Origin: Owenia fusiformis
Lineage: Eukaryota > Annelida > Polychaeta > Sabellida > Oweniidae
Direction of reading: 5' to 3'
DNA length: 64,000 nt
NCBI GenBank assembly: GCA_903813345.2
Contig: CAIIXF020000003.1
Span: forward strand, 23,949,248 to 24,013,247
The translations under genes and the position numbers were made by a program. The notes under the pieces were generated by a model that did not search any database, was not told the DNA's origin, and worked only from the letters and a program-made list of their open reading frames with translations. Shown piece after piece: positions 1-12,738 of the stretch (its first letter is position 1; every line of letters starts with the position of its first letter).

Positions 1-985
1 CCAATTACATACTGGTTTTAAACATTATGCTATCATAAATAGCTTTTGTTACCAGAATCTTCTCCTTTAATTATTATACAGCTAATAGGCATTATTCCAT
101 TCTCAAATGTATGAACTTCTGTATGTGTAATATTACATTATATTACAGTTGCCTGTTGGAGTAAATTGGGTCAATGGGGATTTAGCAAGATTTTATCATG
201 ATATTGTAATTTAACAAAAAGAAGAATTGTGAATTATATTTTTTCGAGTCAGAAACTGGGATTGACTAAAATTAAAGCTCTTGGGACATGAAGTTAAATA
301 TGCAAACCTTATATAAGCTCATAAAAATGATACGCAAATGAGATTTCAAAGCTATATTTAGCAAAAAGTCTAATGTGTAACTTTCAGCAAAAGCGCTTAT
401 TAACGTATACATAAAAATATTGGGTGAGACTTGAGATAATGTATGCGGCGCCAGTCAAAATTGAAACTTCTGATTGGGTTCGAAGCCGAGATGCCCGGGT
501 ATGTCCCAGCAAAAGCCGGAATTCACGTGATTTTTCACGAAGAAGGGGCGGAGTTTAAGCGAGATTCATCGAGACTTCTTCGTGTCAATCGTGTCAATCC
601 CTGCATTGCTTATTGTTAACTCCACCTTTTTGCCCATATATGGAGTTGGAGATGCCACTTGCGAGCGTGAACAGTTCAGTCTAGAAATAGAAATTTCTTA
701 AGCGATGTCTTTCTTCAATTTTTCTACACGATATCTCGATAAATAGTGGACATATTTGTACCATTCTTTCGTCAAAATGAGGGTATTGCTGGAATACATA
801 TTTCCAATCTGTTGGTCAATAGATTTATTCATTGATACTGGCAGGAATTAGATCGTAATAAACATGCTAAAATTGTAAAACTTGTTGATTTAATACAAAT
901 TTCTCCCTGGTTTTCCCAGACATAAGATGTTAAGAGTTCTATCAAATTATGTCACGATGAGAAATTATGAACTAACACAAAATAT

Positions 986-1158
986 GTCAAAATATGGGGA
1001 TTTTGCAAATAAGTCAAAATATGGGGATTTTGCAAATAAGTCAAAATATGGGGATTTTGCAAATAAGTCAAAATATGGGGATTTTGCAAATAAGTCAAAA
1101 TATGGGGATTTTGTAAATAAGTCAAAATATGGGGATTTTGCAAATAAGTCAAAATATG
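986..1158. repeat. 27-bp tandem repeat, about 6.4 copies
   Basis: The unit starts tcaaaatatggggattttgc and recurs at 987, 1014, 1041, 1068, 1095, 1122 and 1149 with almost no divergence. Because 27 is a multiple of three, reading frames stay open on both strands (9-residue repeats such as SKYGDFANK). This is a minisatellite property, not evidence for a gene. Confidence 0.95.
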
Positions 1159-2163
1159 TTGCCTTACAATTATATCGAAACAGCTTTAATGTGAAATATA
1201 TTTGCACCATGAAGCCATTACATTTTCTTTCTTTTTTGAGGGTCAAAATTCCAACATTTTCAACATCATATGGGTCCAGATTTTATACTGCTGATATCAT
1301 ATCAAAACTTTTAGCAGTAAATCATAAAATGCTGTTTTTTCAAGAGATATTGATATTTTTATCAGCACCTCTAAGAGTGATTCTATAAATAGCATGATAC
1401 CAGCCCTAGTTTAAAATAACATGGAAATCATTTTTCAAACCATGAAACATAGAGAAATGGCAAGGAACCAAGAACAAATGAAGTAATCTGTCATGTACAG
1501 TTCTGCAGTAAAGTCTAAATTTTTAAAATAAGTAAGAATGTTGAATTATGTGCTCATTGTAAGAGATACAGTTTGCAGAATTATGTTGATAAGCTTGTGA
1601 TATTAAGAACAAGCGTATGCAGGATGCCAGCTTGATAAGTACAGTTCCAAGTTGTTTAGGTTCTCTGTACGCCTTGAATTCAATCTGTGTTACAAACATA
1701 GTGAGTGTGAACATTTTGGCATTACAAGAATTCTCATGGCTTATTCTAATGATCAAATCCTTCGATCTTTTATGATCCAAAATTGAAATGAATCCCCTTT
1801 TCGCAGATATTAACTGGGGTTAAATACTTCAATGAGGAAGTAAAGAACATAATAAGAGATAAAAATACCAGTTAAAATAAAAGACTATCCAGTTATGCTT
1901 AGAATTAGAAACAAGATGGTCAAAAATATACTGAAGACCAGTTTCAGCATATTTTCCTAGGATTTGATCTTCAAAATATCAGTGACTGAGTAACATGACA
2001 ATACAGAGCAGGCCAGCCATTTATTTGACCCCTGACCTCTTAATGGAAATTGTCGATTTTTAGAAACTTAGTGAATTAACCATTCCAAGTGTTAGAGCCT
2101 TGTATATTTTCAAGAAGCAAAATAAAACAATTTGAAGAGATACTAGTTAAATCATGCCTCGGA

Positions 2164-2327
2164 CCCCCCCCCCCCCTCCCCCTGCTCTAAAACCTCAATT
2201 TGCTAATGATGAAAGGTGAATGCAAAACAACTACTTTTAACAATTTTCAGAAGTTTACAGAGGTTGAATTTTGGATAGATGATTTTGTCAAATGGAATTT
2301 TTTTAATAACCCCCCCCCCCCCCCCCA
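2164..2327. repeat. Poly-C tracts
   Basis: Two long runs of C, near 2164-2182 and 2310-2326, are separated by ordinary AT-rich sequence. Similar runs recur near 3584, 3630, 4569 and 60777, and as G or C runs inside the transposon copies near 18 kb and 25 kb. They are prone to slippage and sequencing error. Confidence 0.85.
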
Positions 2328-3109
2328 TGGCATCCTTAAGCACAATCTTCCCTTTTTATCTTTATACAAAACAATAAAACTAATGTATGTATGTATGGTT
2401 TATATATCTATGAAATCAGCATCTGGACTAAGGCAGCATAATATAAACCTACCATGATATAAATCTAAGAGAAAATTTAATTGAAGTCGATCATGTTTAT
2501 AATTATGCAATACAGTGCAGTAGTTCACAGCAACACCTGTACATGTATATATAAACACCTCAAAATATGAACACTTGATTAAGTCCATTAAATCCCATAT
2601 TGTCAGAACCTCTATATGTGAACACCTAAGCCATCATAATAGCAGTGAACTCACTTAGGTTTTACTAGGCAATAATAATGTGTTATGTATGTATAAATTT
2701 GAGGGGTTTCACTAAAATTCCCGAAAACAAGCAAGGCAAAATGAATGAAGACAAATGGTGAAATTATTGGAAATTATAATTTAAAATTAGAAAACAGTTG
2801 CAAAATTTGTCAAAACAAAAGAGAAAGTCGATGCAATTTTGGTAAAAATAAAAGAAATAATGGCTGCTTATGAAATCGGTGAATTCACAGATGATTTCCA
2901 TTTCCCATCTTGAGAAAATCATCACAAAGTACACACAAAAATATGAAAGTATTTTTCAAATATCATGGTAAGCTATGTGTCTTTCATCTCTGTCCATCTG
3001 GATTCAATGTAAGAGTATCAGATTGGACTTCACATTCAAGTTCTTTAACTTAGATGATACCACTCTGTATAAACATGCTCTATCGTTCATAGTACCTGAT
3101 TTTACCTCA

Positions 3110-3425
3110 ATACATGGTACTTGTACACTTGTACTAGTACTGTATTAGTACCTTGTACTATTTCAGGACCTGGTAGTACCTAAGGACTTGGTGCTACCTC
3201 AGTACCTAGTGCTACTTCAATATAGGGTATTAGTACCTTGGACTACCTCAGTACCTAGTGCTACCTCAGTACCTAGTGCTACCCCAATACAATGGTATTA
3301 GTACCTTATACTACCCCAGTACCTAGTGCTTGTTCAATACATGGTACACTGTACTACCTCAGTACGTACCTAGTGCTACCTCAATATATAGTGTTACCTC
3401 AATACCTGGTGCTACCTCAGTAACA
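3110..3425. repeat. Degenerate tandem repeat, unit about 18-20 bp
   Basis: Diverged copies of ctacctcagtacctagtg run through this interval, mixed with longer variants containing caatacatggtattagtacc. The repeat sits inside the Galpha-o intron. Confidence 0.8.
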
Positions 3426-3794
3426 CAATAAACTATATTAAGTCAGAAACATTAGTCATACAACTAAACAATTAAACATTGATAAATCAAGAATTTAAAG
3501 AAACACCTGGTGCATGGATGCATTTTTGTTATATCTAAATAAAAAGTCTGTATACCCTTGTTGTCCCAAAGCAAAGCTCCATACACCCCCCCCCCCATCA
3601 TTCCTGATTCAATAACACTTTAATGCAACCCCCCCCCCCCCCCTCCCCCACCATTCCTGATTCAATAACACTTAAATGCAAAGTACCAAAACACCAGAAA
3701 AAAATTAATGTACAGTTTTGATTCAGATAAGTACCCACCTACCCACCTCCCTCTCTCTGCCAACCAGTATTTCAATTTGGGGTTCTAAACTCAC

Positions 3795-3936
3795 CTCACG
3801 CTCATTGTCCCCGAATGCGATATTTAGAGTTCCCATGGCGCGTATAATGGCTACCAGAGACTGTATGGTATTGCTGTAGACGACAGGCTTATACTGTTTG
3901 TTGTCTTCTTGAGTGAAGCCTCCTTCATGGATAATC
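3795..3936 (-). CDS. GNAO1-like: Galpha-o coding exon 3
   Basis: This 142-bp exon has acceptor ttag|GATTAT and donor GAG|gtgag. It encodes the start of the helical domain, [20 protein letters not shown] and on through [17 protein letters not shown] to FGDNERE. It ends at a codon boundary, so the following exon should be phase 0. Confidence 0.96.
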
Positions 3937-6900
3937 CTAAAAACAAATTATTAGTCAGTATAAACATACTATGCATAATCATTACCTGATTTCTTTTCGA
4001 GTTCATTACTGTGATACTCCGATATAACGCACATACACAATATTAAAAATTAAAATGTCTAGGATTGTGAGTTTGAAACCATGACTGATTTTATTGAGTA
4101 CTGTTACAAAAGTGAGTGTAAATGTGTCCTATGTTATTCACATGAATTTTGTAATGAAATTTGTATCATGTTTTAATCTTTTCTGCCCCTCTTATGTACA
4201 TTCATATTCTCTTTCCAAAATTATAAATAAATGATTATGTTCTGCGACTTTTCCTGTTGGTTGGTCACTTGGCTGGTTGTTTGGTCGATGCGTCAATTAA
4301 ACGACTATTTTTTACACATTTACTTTGAATACAATAACTGGATCTCAAGTCTATTACAATGTTTGGATTTAGTTTTCCGATGAGTCAGCTGTGTTCTGGG
4401 GCCACATCTAGCAATGGTATGGCTTTGACCTAGCTTTTTGATAAAATGGTATAGTTGGTATGGCAATGCACACTATTGACTGGGAGATATTGGAACATCT
4501 TGATATTTGATGGTGCAAGCTAGGATACTTGTCAGGCCCGTAGCCAGGGTGGTTTGGGGGTTCGGGCGAACCCCCCCCCCCCCCTGGCCAAAATTTCTTT
4601 CAAAATCATGCAGTTTTTCACCATTCTGACTATTTTTTGGGTGATTTTTGGCCAAAGTGAACCCCCCCTAGAATTTTTGGGAAAAGTGGACCCCCACCCT
4701 TGGAAAATTCTGGCTACGTGCCTGCCTGTCAACTGTTAACTGTATATAAACCTCGATGGGGATCCTCAGCGCACATTGGGGTATATTTTTTAACATTTGA
4801 TATGGCAATGAAACCCTTTGGGATCTGGTATGAGAATACCCCAAAATATATGACTTTTGAGATATGACAATGGTCAGACTTTCCTAATTTCTTTTCTCTG
4901 ATACAATATGGAAACTTGGTATGGCATTGGTCCTATATTTAGACATTTGGTAGTAAATTGGTTTAGTGTGTTTTTACACTTGGTATGGGAACATACTGAA
5001 ATCTTACATATTGGTATGGGAACACACTGATATCTGAGGGTTCAGCCTAGGACCCCCGCCAACGTTTGTATAGCGTGAACACACGAGGGCAGGGAGCCTA
5101 ACCCGAGGCTGATCTAAAACAAATTTGAGAAACTGCAAAAAAAGAATTTGGCAACTTTAAATTTCATTCAAACCTCATATACACTATCAAAACATGTATT
5201 ACTTAACGTTAAATCAACCCAACACTAATGTTATTACATTAGCATAACATTTAGCATCTCAACAATCTTCCTTGTCCACGAATATTCCTGAAAATTGAGA
5301 TGTTTACAAACATTTTTTAGTTCCTAATTTCCTTTTAAAAATGGCCGCCAGTGGTTATGTCTAAATGTGCAACTCACTGTACACTTTGTAAACGAAAATG
5401 GCGGGAAAGCGGGACGCGAACCGAGGACGCGAATCCCCCAGTAATCACCACAAAGATCACGGTGAATAAAATACTTTAATTACACATTTAGCTAAAACAT
5501 TCAAATTATTTATTTATTATGGATACTATCATGATCACAAACAATATGAAATCACTAGCTTTTTAACATCGGGTCGAACATTCCTGAAGCTCCGGGGGTT
5601 GAAAAGGTATTTTGACGTAAAACTTCACTTCAGTAGCATGGATGCAGAAAGACCAATATCCTTATTGAGTAAAATTACACAATGGACTCAACAAGATGGA
5701 GATATAAAGCTAGCCAGCATAGCAAAGAGTAATATTGATTCATCTACCTATATTACCGCAAGCTTGATAATTGATTCCACTGTAAGCTTTAGTATTGATC
5801 GGCAGATATAGGCCTAGAATAAAGTAATAACTCTAGAACGCGTGCTGCTGATGTTTTAACAAACGTCTACTACAAACACCGATTGTCAATTCTGAAGAAA
5901 TATGAACAGTTTTAGAATGAACTAAATAGAGATGTATGCTAGATCAGTCCCGAGAATCAGACTCCTGACTGACTGACGGCCATGGTTCACTGCCGAGAAG
6001 AAAAACAAAACACTTGTAGTGCTGTCATAAACAATGGACCACCAAGACAAAGGAAACCAAGAGTCTCTGTCAGTTGATGTATGTGTAGTTCCTCGGGGGG
6101 GGGGGGTCACACTCTCTTGGCATTCACTACTGATTCATTACAATCCCGATCCCATCTATGAAAACCCGACCATCTTCCTCATTCAAAATGCCACATACTC
6201 TCTGTAAGTCTATAAAAAATGCAAGGGGCGTCTTACTACGAGACGAGACGAAACGAAACGCCACATGCTTTCTATATATTAACGAGTGAAATGACCCCGA
6301 CTCATGGCCAAACAATTCATCTCTACTATTTTCTGATCGGAGGACATTGGACCTCTTCGTCCAATCGGGTGAGACGAATGATGTGTTGTGAATGATGGGT
6401 GGGGGAGAACAACATTCACTGGCGGATCTGGGGGGGGGGCTCAATTCAGTGGCCTTGAATGACCCCTCGAAGGTCATGGAAGTTATTTTAAAAACTCTGG
6501 GCCTGTAAAACTACGTATTAACTTGTTATCTTTCGTGGGGACACTAGTAAAGAGAGACATCATTTGAGGTGGTATCAAGATCGACATAGTACTTGGTCAA
6601 AAGAAATCATGGCAATGCACACGATTCAATGCAATGCACACGATTCATTTTTCTTGGTTTACCTCTCACAACCGATTTTCCGACATCCATCCTTGTAATC
6701 CTCTTCATTCACTCTCTAATAAAAGTGATGTTAAATGTCTGCTATTTTGAAGTTAAAAATAGTATCAAACGGCGATCTGTCAGTTAGATTACTTAGGGAA
6801 TGTATGTATGTATATATTTATTGCCCTTTATATAAAGGAGATACATGTATACAAATTATGTAAATGTTAAATTGAAAATAATCACTATTTACAAACAAAC

Positions 6901-9900
6901 AATATTGCTGTTTTTGACTGACGACGATGCCTAGCTACCGCGTAGACGCACGTCGCCGACCAAAATTGGCCTAGCACCTAATTGTAACGCAATTATAAAA
7001 AAATGACTATATTTTACAAACATTCATTGTTTTGTTGTTGTTTTTTTTTTATACTGACGACGACGCCTAGCTACCGCGTAGACGCACGCCGTAGGCCTAG
7101 ATAGACCTGTTACCTAACACTCTTGAGATAAATAATGACATTATGGATCTGCATTTTCTATAAAGATAAAAAGGAAGACATAGCATATCATCATACCTTC
7201 CCCAAGGTCGGTACTGCAGTACTGTCTGAAAGTATGAGATGCTTTCAATATCTTGTAAGCTAGTAAAAGAAATATACAATTTTTGTAAATTGAAGAAAGG
7301 TGGTGTTGCCCTATGGTGCAATTCTAAATTAGTGTGTATAGTAAGTGTACATAAATATAAATACAAATATGCGAGTAAAACTAAAATGTATTTATAGCTG
7401 CTTAAGAGATACAATCGTTTGTTGCAAATACGTCAGGCTGCCGCGTTGACGTTGCAACTACCAATCAAGAAAAAACAAACATAAAGCATTGCTCATTATT
7501 GTACCTTCCCCAAGGTCGGTACACTCAGAATAAATACTTATTGCATATTACCCCCTGGTCAGCCCATGTTCCTCCCTTGAGGGCCACCCTTTCACGCTGA
7601 TAAAGTTACATTAAGTTTGTAAACTTGTCAAGTACCGTTGACGACACAAATATTGTTGCATAACTATATATGCCATATCTTTTAAAAATACAAGTAGTTG
7701 TTCGTTTGTAAAGTGCAACTCTTCAATTCCTATGCCAAGAATGTTTTTAGTGTTCATTTGGATACCCCATTCGCAGCAATGATTGCTAAGTTGTTCTCTA
7801 TAAATAATATATATATTTGCTGGGCATTTAAGTAAGAAATGATCTACGTCTTCTTTTTCATAAGTGCTGCACATTGAGCATATAACTGATTTATCTTCGG
7901 AACCTCTATATTTTGATCTAAGCGCATGTTCATCTGCTAGCAGTTTCACCATTATTTTACAACTACTTAAAGCAAAAGGGAACAGTCTTGCAACTCTCCA
8001 CCATATGATTGGCCTCAGAATTTCAAAGTTACCCATTCTAAAATAGTTTAGGCCCTTGTACATTAGCGATTGGAAAAATGTCCTTTGCATCTGAACGGCT
8101 GCGATTTGTCTATACACAATATTCTTCCACCTATTTTTGGGGATGAACATTTTACAGTCTACCATATTTAGAACATGGTTATATAAATCGTACCTTTTTG
8201 ATGTCAGTAACATGCATTTTATTGGAGAGAAGGTATTACATTCATTGTTAACATGCAGCATTTTTACAAATCTCATTGTGAAAAGACATTTATATATATT
8301 TGCGCTCGGGAGTTGCAATAAACTCCAGAGAAACATCATTCTTAAAAAGTCAATATAAAATTCAACGTCCATTAGGCCCAAGGGCAAAGTTGACATGGGA
8401 ATACTAGCTGAGGGAGGCAGAGATTGAATTCTCCGTCCTATTTCTCGTTGTGTCTTTTCTAGAACAACTATATCATTCTGTTGATAGTTGATAATATGGG
8501 CACCGTATGTCATTGTAGGTATGGAGTACGTTTTGTATATTTGACATGCAGATGTTGGGATTAGGCCTCCGCAGCCACTACCTATACCGAGCAGAGCAGT
8601 GTACTGCGATTTGCCCTTCTTACATTTATCCTGTACATAATCAGAAATATCATTATTTGTTGAAATTGGGATTCCGACATGCTTCACATAGTCAGATTTT
8701 GCAATTGATTTACCTCCGATATTAAGTTTCTGAGTTGCACCTAGCTCGATTTTACTATTAAAAACGAGAAACGAACACTTATCGGGATGAACTTCATATC
8801 TCCACTGATTACTATGAGCATGGAGTAGATCAAGTAGCACTTGCATGTTTTCAAAGGAATTCGACAAGATGCACATGTCATCGGCATATGAAGGACTAAC
8901 GCAACTTAACGAACCTATGGTTGATCCCTTGTTTAGCTTAATCATGGAGTCAATTATATCTGCCATATAAAGTTGGTAAAATAGCATGGACAGGACACCG
9001 CCTTGATGGACACCCTGTAATATTGGAAATAAGTCAGAGCATTTTCCGCCTACTAAAACCGAGCAACTATACCGCTTATAAAGCATATACAAAATTTTCC
9101 ATATCTTACCGCCAATACCGCGAATCTGTATATCGGTACTGATAACTGGACGAGAATCGGGTTAGAGGAGAGAGGTATATCAGATCCCAGAATAATAAGT
9201 ATGTTATTTTCAGGGACTAGTGCACCACTCTCAGTCTCAATATGATTGACGATATAATTAAGGAACAGTCTCAGTTGATCGTAGACTAGTGATATTTTCA
9301 GGGACTAATGCACCACCCTCAGTTTCAATTGATGAGACTAGTGCGTTACTATCAGTCTCAGTTTGACCTCCATTCTCAATTGATCATAGTGATATTTTCA
9401 GGGACTAGTACTCCATCCTCAATTGATCATTGTGATATTTTCAGGCACTAGTACTTCATTTGCAATTGATCATAGCGATATTTTCAGGAACTAGTACTCC
9501 ATCATCAATTGATCATAGTGATATTTTCAGGGACTAGTACTCCATTCTCAATTGATCATATTGATATTTTCAGGGACTAGTACTTCATTTTCAATTGATT
9601 ATAGTGATATATTCAGGGACTAGTACTCCATACTCAATTGATCATAGCGATATTTTCAGGGACTAGTACTCCATTCTCAATTGATCATAGTGATATTTTC
9701 AGGGACTAGTACTCCATCCTCAATTGATCATAGTGATATTTTCAGGCACTAGTACTTCATTTTCAATTGATCATAGCGATATTTTCAGGGACTAGTACTC
9801 CATCCTCAATTGATCATGGTGATATTTTCAGGGACTAGTACTCCATCCTCAATTGATCATGGTGATATTTTCAGGGACTAGTACTCCATCCTCAATTGAT

Positions 9901-12738
9901 CATAGTGATATTTTCAGGGACTAGTACTCTATCCTCAATTGACCATAGTGATATTTTCAGGGACTAGTACTCCATTCTCAATTTATCATAGTGATTTTTT
10001 CAGGGACTAGTACTCCATTCTTAATTGATCATAGTGATATATTCAGGGAGTAATACTCCATTCTCAATTGATCATAGTGATATTTTCAGGGACTAGTACT
10101 TCATTCTCAATTGATCATATTGATATTTTCAGGGACTAGTACTCCATTCTCAAATGATCATAGTGATATTTTCAGGGACTAGTACTCCATTCTCATTCTC
10201 CATAATGATATTTTTATTTATCGTAGATACATTTCAGGGACTAGTGTTCAACTCTCAGTTGATCGTTGATAATTTAAGTGACGATATAATTTAAGGAACA
10301 GTCCCAGTTGATCGTATTCGTAGACTAGTGATATTTTCAGGGACTAGTGCACCACCCTCAGTCTCAATTGATGAGACGAGTGCGTTACTATCAGTCTCAG
10401 TTTGACCTCCATTCTCAATTGATCATCGTGATATTTTCAGGGACTAGTACTCCATCCTCAATTGAAATAGTAGTGATATTTTCAGGCACTAGTACTTCAT
10501 TTTCAATTGATCATAGCGATATTTTCAGGGACTAGTACTCCATCCTCAATTGATCATGGTGATATTTTCAGGGACTAGTACTCCATTCTCAATTGATCCT
10601 AGTGATATTTTCAGGGACTAGTACTCCATTCTCAATTGATCCTAGTGATATTTTCAGGGACTAGTACTCTATCCTCAATTGACCATAGTGATATTTTCAG
10701 GGACTAGTACTCCATTCTCAATTTATCATAGTGATATTTTCAGGGACTAGTACTCCATTCTTAATTGATCATAGTGATATTTTCATGGACTAGTACTCCA
10801 TTCTCATTCTCCATCATGATATTTTTATTTATCGTAGATACATTTCAGGGACTAGTGCTCAACTCTCAGTTGATCGTTGATATATTTTCAGAGAAAGACT
10901 CAGTTGATCAAAGTGATGTTTTAGGGACAGTCTCAGTTTATCGTAGATATATTTTCAGGAACTATTGCTTTACTCTCAGACTCAGTTGATCGCTGTGATA
11001 TCGAATTATTGGTTTAATAAAAAAGAACGCATGCAGTGCATTGACAACACGATTGATGTGATTGACATTTGTGAATGAATCAACAGTTTTAAGTCTCTCG
11101 TTATTGGGTCCCTACCCCCGGACAATTCCCAAAAAATATTGATCGTTATCATTGTCGATACCACCTAATAACAACAAAAATATTCCTAGTAACAAGAGAA
11201 AAAACTAGACGTATAAATAAAATGATTAGATTTTATGATAGTGTTCATTGAGTAGTCCGTGAACATGTGGATGCATTCTATGATGGGCCTGGCGTTTGAC
11301 AAATTTGCGAATCGACGGACTACGCGGATTTTGACGTTGTTAAAGATACCAACAGATTCATTGTTTTTCTCATGCACAATTTGAACATATGAATAAACAC
11401 TCTTGATTTTAATATCGTCTACATCTTTTCTTTCAACCTAGGCCAGAGTAATTAATTAGCGTCTAATAGACTTTAGAAAGTCTAATAAGTCGAGGGGTTC
11501 CTAGGGGACACAGAGGATATCAAAAACATCACTATACAGAAAACAGCAAAAAGTGATAATATGGTGTTAATTGATTTTACCATGGTGTTCGAGACTACAT
11601 AAACCATCAGAACAGATGGCTCTTGTTTCTTACCATTCTTTACAACATTTAGTCTCTAATATTGGGATAATATTATACAACAAAACAATATAAAGATTGG
11701 TGTGCATATGAAGTGGTCTATTGGTAATTACTACAATGTTGTGCCGTGTACACATACTAATATTAATTATTCATTATTGGTGCATTGCAAGTATCAAGCC
11801 GTGCAAATATGGTCTAACTGCACATATTATTTAGCATGAGCATTGAGCAATATTGATCAAATGTTGTCTTCTCATTCTTAGATTGTGGAATCGTGATTTA
11901 AGAATAAACACTCTCTGTAAAATCCCCATTATCAATTCATGTCAAAGGTTGTGTATGAAAGACGTGCAGCGTATACACAGAGCACAGTTCAGCCGGTATA
12001 AGTAATGTCAAATCGAGTAGTTAGTAGAGAAGTAGTTCTAACCCACTGTGTTTGATCATTTAAACACATTGAAGTTCCTTTCTGATTGCATATTTAGCTT
12101 TGTAAAAATAGAAATAGGATGAGTATAATTGACTCCTGGAGCAACAAATTAGAAGTTAATATGAACCATGTTCATGGTAAACACAAATAAAGGTTTGAGT
12201 AACAGATATCGCGTCTTATTGACCAAGTTTGGTCTGGTGAAAAATACGTGCATTATAATTGTCAAAATATAAATATCTTACTTCATTTGTTTTACTATAG
12301 TGCTTTTTCCAGATTCACCGGCTCCTGCAGAAAAAATAGATAAACATTACATATTCAGTAATATTAAGGTTTTTCACTACCATAATACACAAAACACTAT
12401 CATCACCAAATGTAGAATAATATTTACACTGTAATGGTTCACTTGAATAAAGATCTGGATCAACAGGAGTTTTGTGCTTGAGAATTCTCTGCTAGGCTTT
12501 AATTTACCATACGAGAGAGCTATTTTTAACCAATATCGGTTCTAAACTAAGATGGCGTCTCGTTTTAACATTAGATTGAAGCGGCCATGTTGGGTAATTA
12601 ACTATGCATCTATGGCTTACCAAGTAGCAATAATTTTATGTCCTTTTGTGCTTGTATTCCATCTTCCTTTAAGTTCTTTTCAATTTGTTTACTCCTTTCT
12701 AAGGCAGACCGCTCTTCTTGGCTCAGTGTGCAGCCCAT
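3795..12738 (-). CDS. GNAO1-like: G protein alpha subunit, Go type (exons 1-3 of a gene that continues left)
   Basis: Heterotrimeric G protein alpha subunit: a membrane-bound GTPase that couples seven-transmembrane receptors to effectors. Three coding exons read 12738-12621 (118 bp), 12324-12282 (43 bp) and 3936-3795 (142 bp), with phases 1, 0 and 1 that join cleanly. The protein starts [10 protein letters not shown]; Gly2 and Cys3 are the family's myristoylation and palmitoylation sites. The join of exons 1 and 2 forms the P-loop GAGESGKST followed by IVKQMK. Exon 3 carries [15 protein letters not shown] and ends FGDNERE. Exon sizes match the conserved Gi/o pattern. [20 protein letters not shown] and [11 protein letters not shown] favour Go over Gi. 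The switch regions, G-box exons and C-terminal tail lie outside the window. Intron 1 is 296 bp; intron 2 is 8.3 kb and full of repeats. Confidence 0.95.
4440..5045. repeat. Degenerate repeat rich in TTGGTATGG
   Basis: Loose repeats of about 30-40 bp built around ttggtatggcaatg and ttggtatgggaacacactga flank the small transposon at 4533-4724. They continue up to the stretch starting gagggttcagcc. The repeat is too diverged to give a unit length with confidence. Confidence 0.6.
4533..4724 (+). mobile_element. Small non-autonomous transposon with CAGGCCCGTAGCC ends
   Basis: The left end reads CAGGCCCGTAGCCAGG and the right end CTGGCTACGTGCCTG, an imperfect terminal inverted repeat. The interior carries C-rich blocks and ggccaaaatttctttcaaaa. 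A related copy in the same orientation lies at about 24386-24555. CAGG termini suggest a hAT-like element, but no clear target duplication is visible. Confidence 0.7.
5046..6912. other. Galpha-o intron 2, no gene seen
   Basis: Unique-looking AT-rich sequence with short GC islands near 5400 and poly-G runs near 6098 and 6431. The motif ggcggatctggggggggg at 6421 resembles the ggcggatccgggggggggg at 13985, so it may be the edge of a degraded transposon. No coding or RNA gene is recognisable. Confidence 0.5.
6913..7095. repeat. Direct duplication of a 35-bp GC-rich motif
   Basis: The motif gcctagctaccgcgtagacg, with flanking bases, occurs at about 6918-6955 and again at about 7055-7092. About 100 bp of AT-rich sequence lies between. 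The origin is unknown; it may be a transposon remnant. Confidence 0.75.
7195..7520 (-). repeat. Repeated motif downstream of LINE ORF, possible LINE 3' region
   Basis: The self-complementary motif accttccccaaggtcggtac occurs at about 7195 and 7503, both just 3' of the minus-strand reverse transcriptase reading frame. It is probably part of the LINE untranslated tail, or of a repeat associated with it. Confidence 0.45.
7611..9092 (-). mobile_element. 5'-truncated LINE retrotransposon, reverse transcriptase C-terminal part
   Basis: An uninterrupted 493-codon frame encodes the C-terminal half of a non-LTR retrotransposon ORF2. It has the fingers/palm motif [10 protein letters not shown], the catalytic motif YADDM (preceded by SPS), then HSNQWRYEV. 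Near the C-terminus is a Cys-Cys-His-Cys motif, [20 protein letters not shown], common in LINE proteins of the CR1/jockey type. The frame can be read slightly further upstream, to about 9150 ([12 protein letters not shown]). There it stops against the 43-bp satellite, so the endonuclease and the first RT blocks are missing. Clade assignment is tentative. It lies in Galpha-o intron 2 in the same orientation as that gene. With no internal stop, the insertion is probably fairly young. Confidence 0.9.
9200..10995. repeat. 43-bp satellite array, about 40 copies, with a higher-order duplication
   Basis: The unit begins tgatattttcagggactagt and continues actccattctcaattgatcatag. Each unit carries three restriction-like palindromes: ACTAGT, CAATTG and TGATCA. 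A variant block containing gagactagtgcgttactatc occurs at about 9330 and again (as gagacgag...) near 10370, so a segment of about 1.04 kb has been duplicated as a whole. Confidence 0.95.
10996..12281. other. Rest of Galpha-o intron 2, no gene seen
   Basis: AT-rich sequence between the 43-bp array and Galpha-o exon 2. I see no repeat, coding region or RNA gene here. Confidence 0.55.
12282..12324 (-). CDS. GNAO1-like: Galpha-o coding exon 2 (P-loop)
   Basis: This 43-bp exon has acceptor ctgcag|GAGCC and donor AA|gtaaga. It encodes [15 protein letters not shown] across the joins, including the phosphate-binding loop. The 43-bp size is typical of Gi/o genes. Confidence 0.96.
12621..12738 (-). 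CDS. GNAO1-like: Galpha-o coding exon 1
   Basis: 39 codons plus one base, from ATG at 12738 to LLLLG, with donor G|gtaagcc. The start is chosen because MGCTLS is the family N-terminus and the ATG has A at -3 and G at +4. A second in-frame ATG lies four codons upstream (MGNKMGC). Confidence 0.96.

Larger units (their letters stand above)
1..3794. other. Left-edge non-coding stretch (Galpha-o intron 3, partial)
   Basis: This lies downstream of Galpha-o coding exon 3 on the minus strand, so it should be intron. I searched the minus strand for the next expected Go-alpha exon and did not see it. The stretch holds a 27-bp tandem repeat (986-1158), poly-C tracts near 2164, 2310, 3584 and 3630, and a degenerate repeat (3110-3425). 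Nothing else is recognisable. Confidence 0.6.

Noticed and set aside
470-500. tRNA-like B box (ggttcgaagcc)
   Set aside because: No matching A box or cloverleaf around it, so neither a tRNA nor a SINE head can be supported.
927-1388. 153-codon frame over the 27-bp repeat
   Set aside because: It is open only because the repeat unit is a multiple of three; the minus strand is equally open and the flanking sequence has no coding character.
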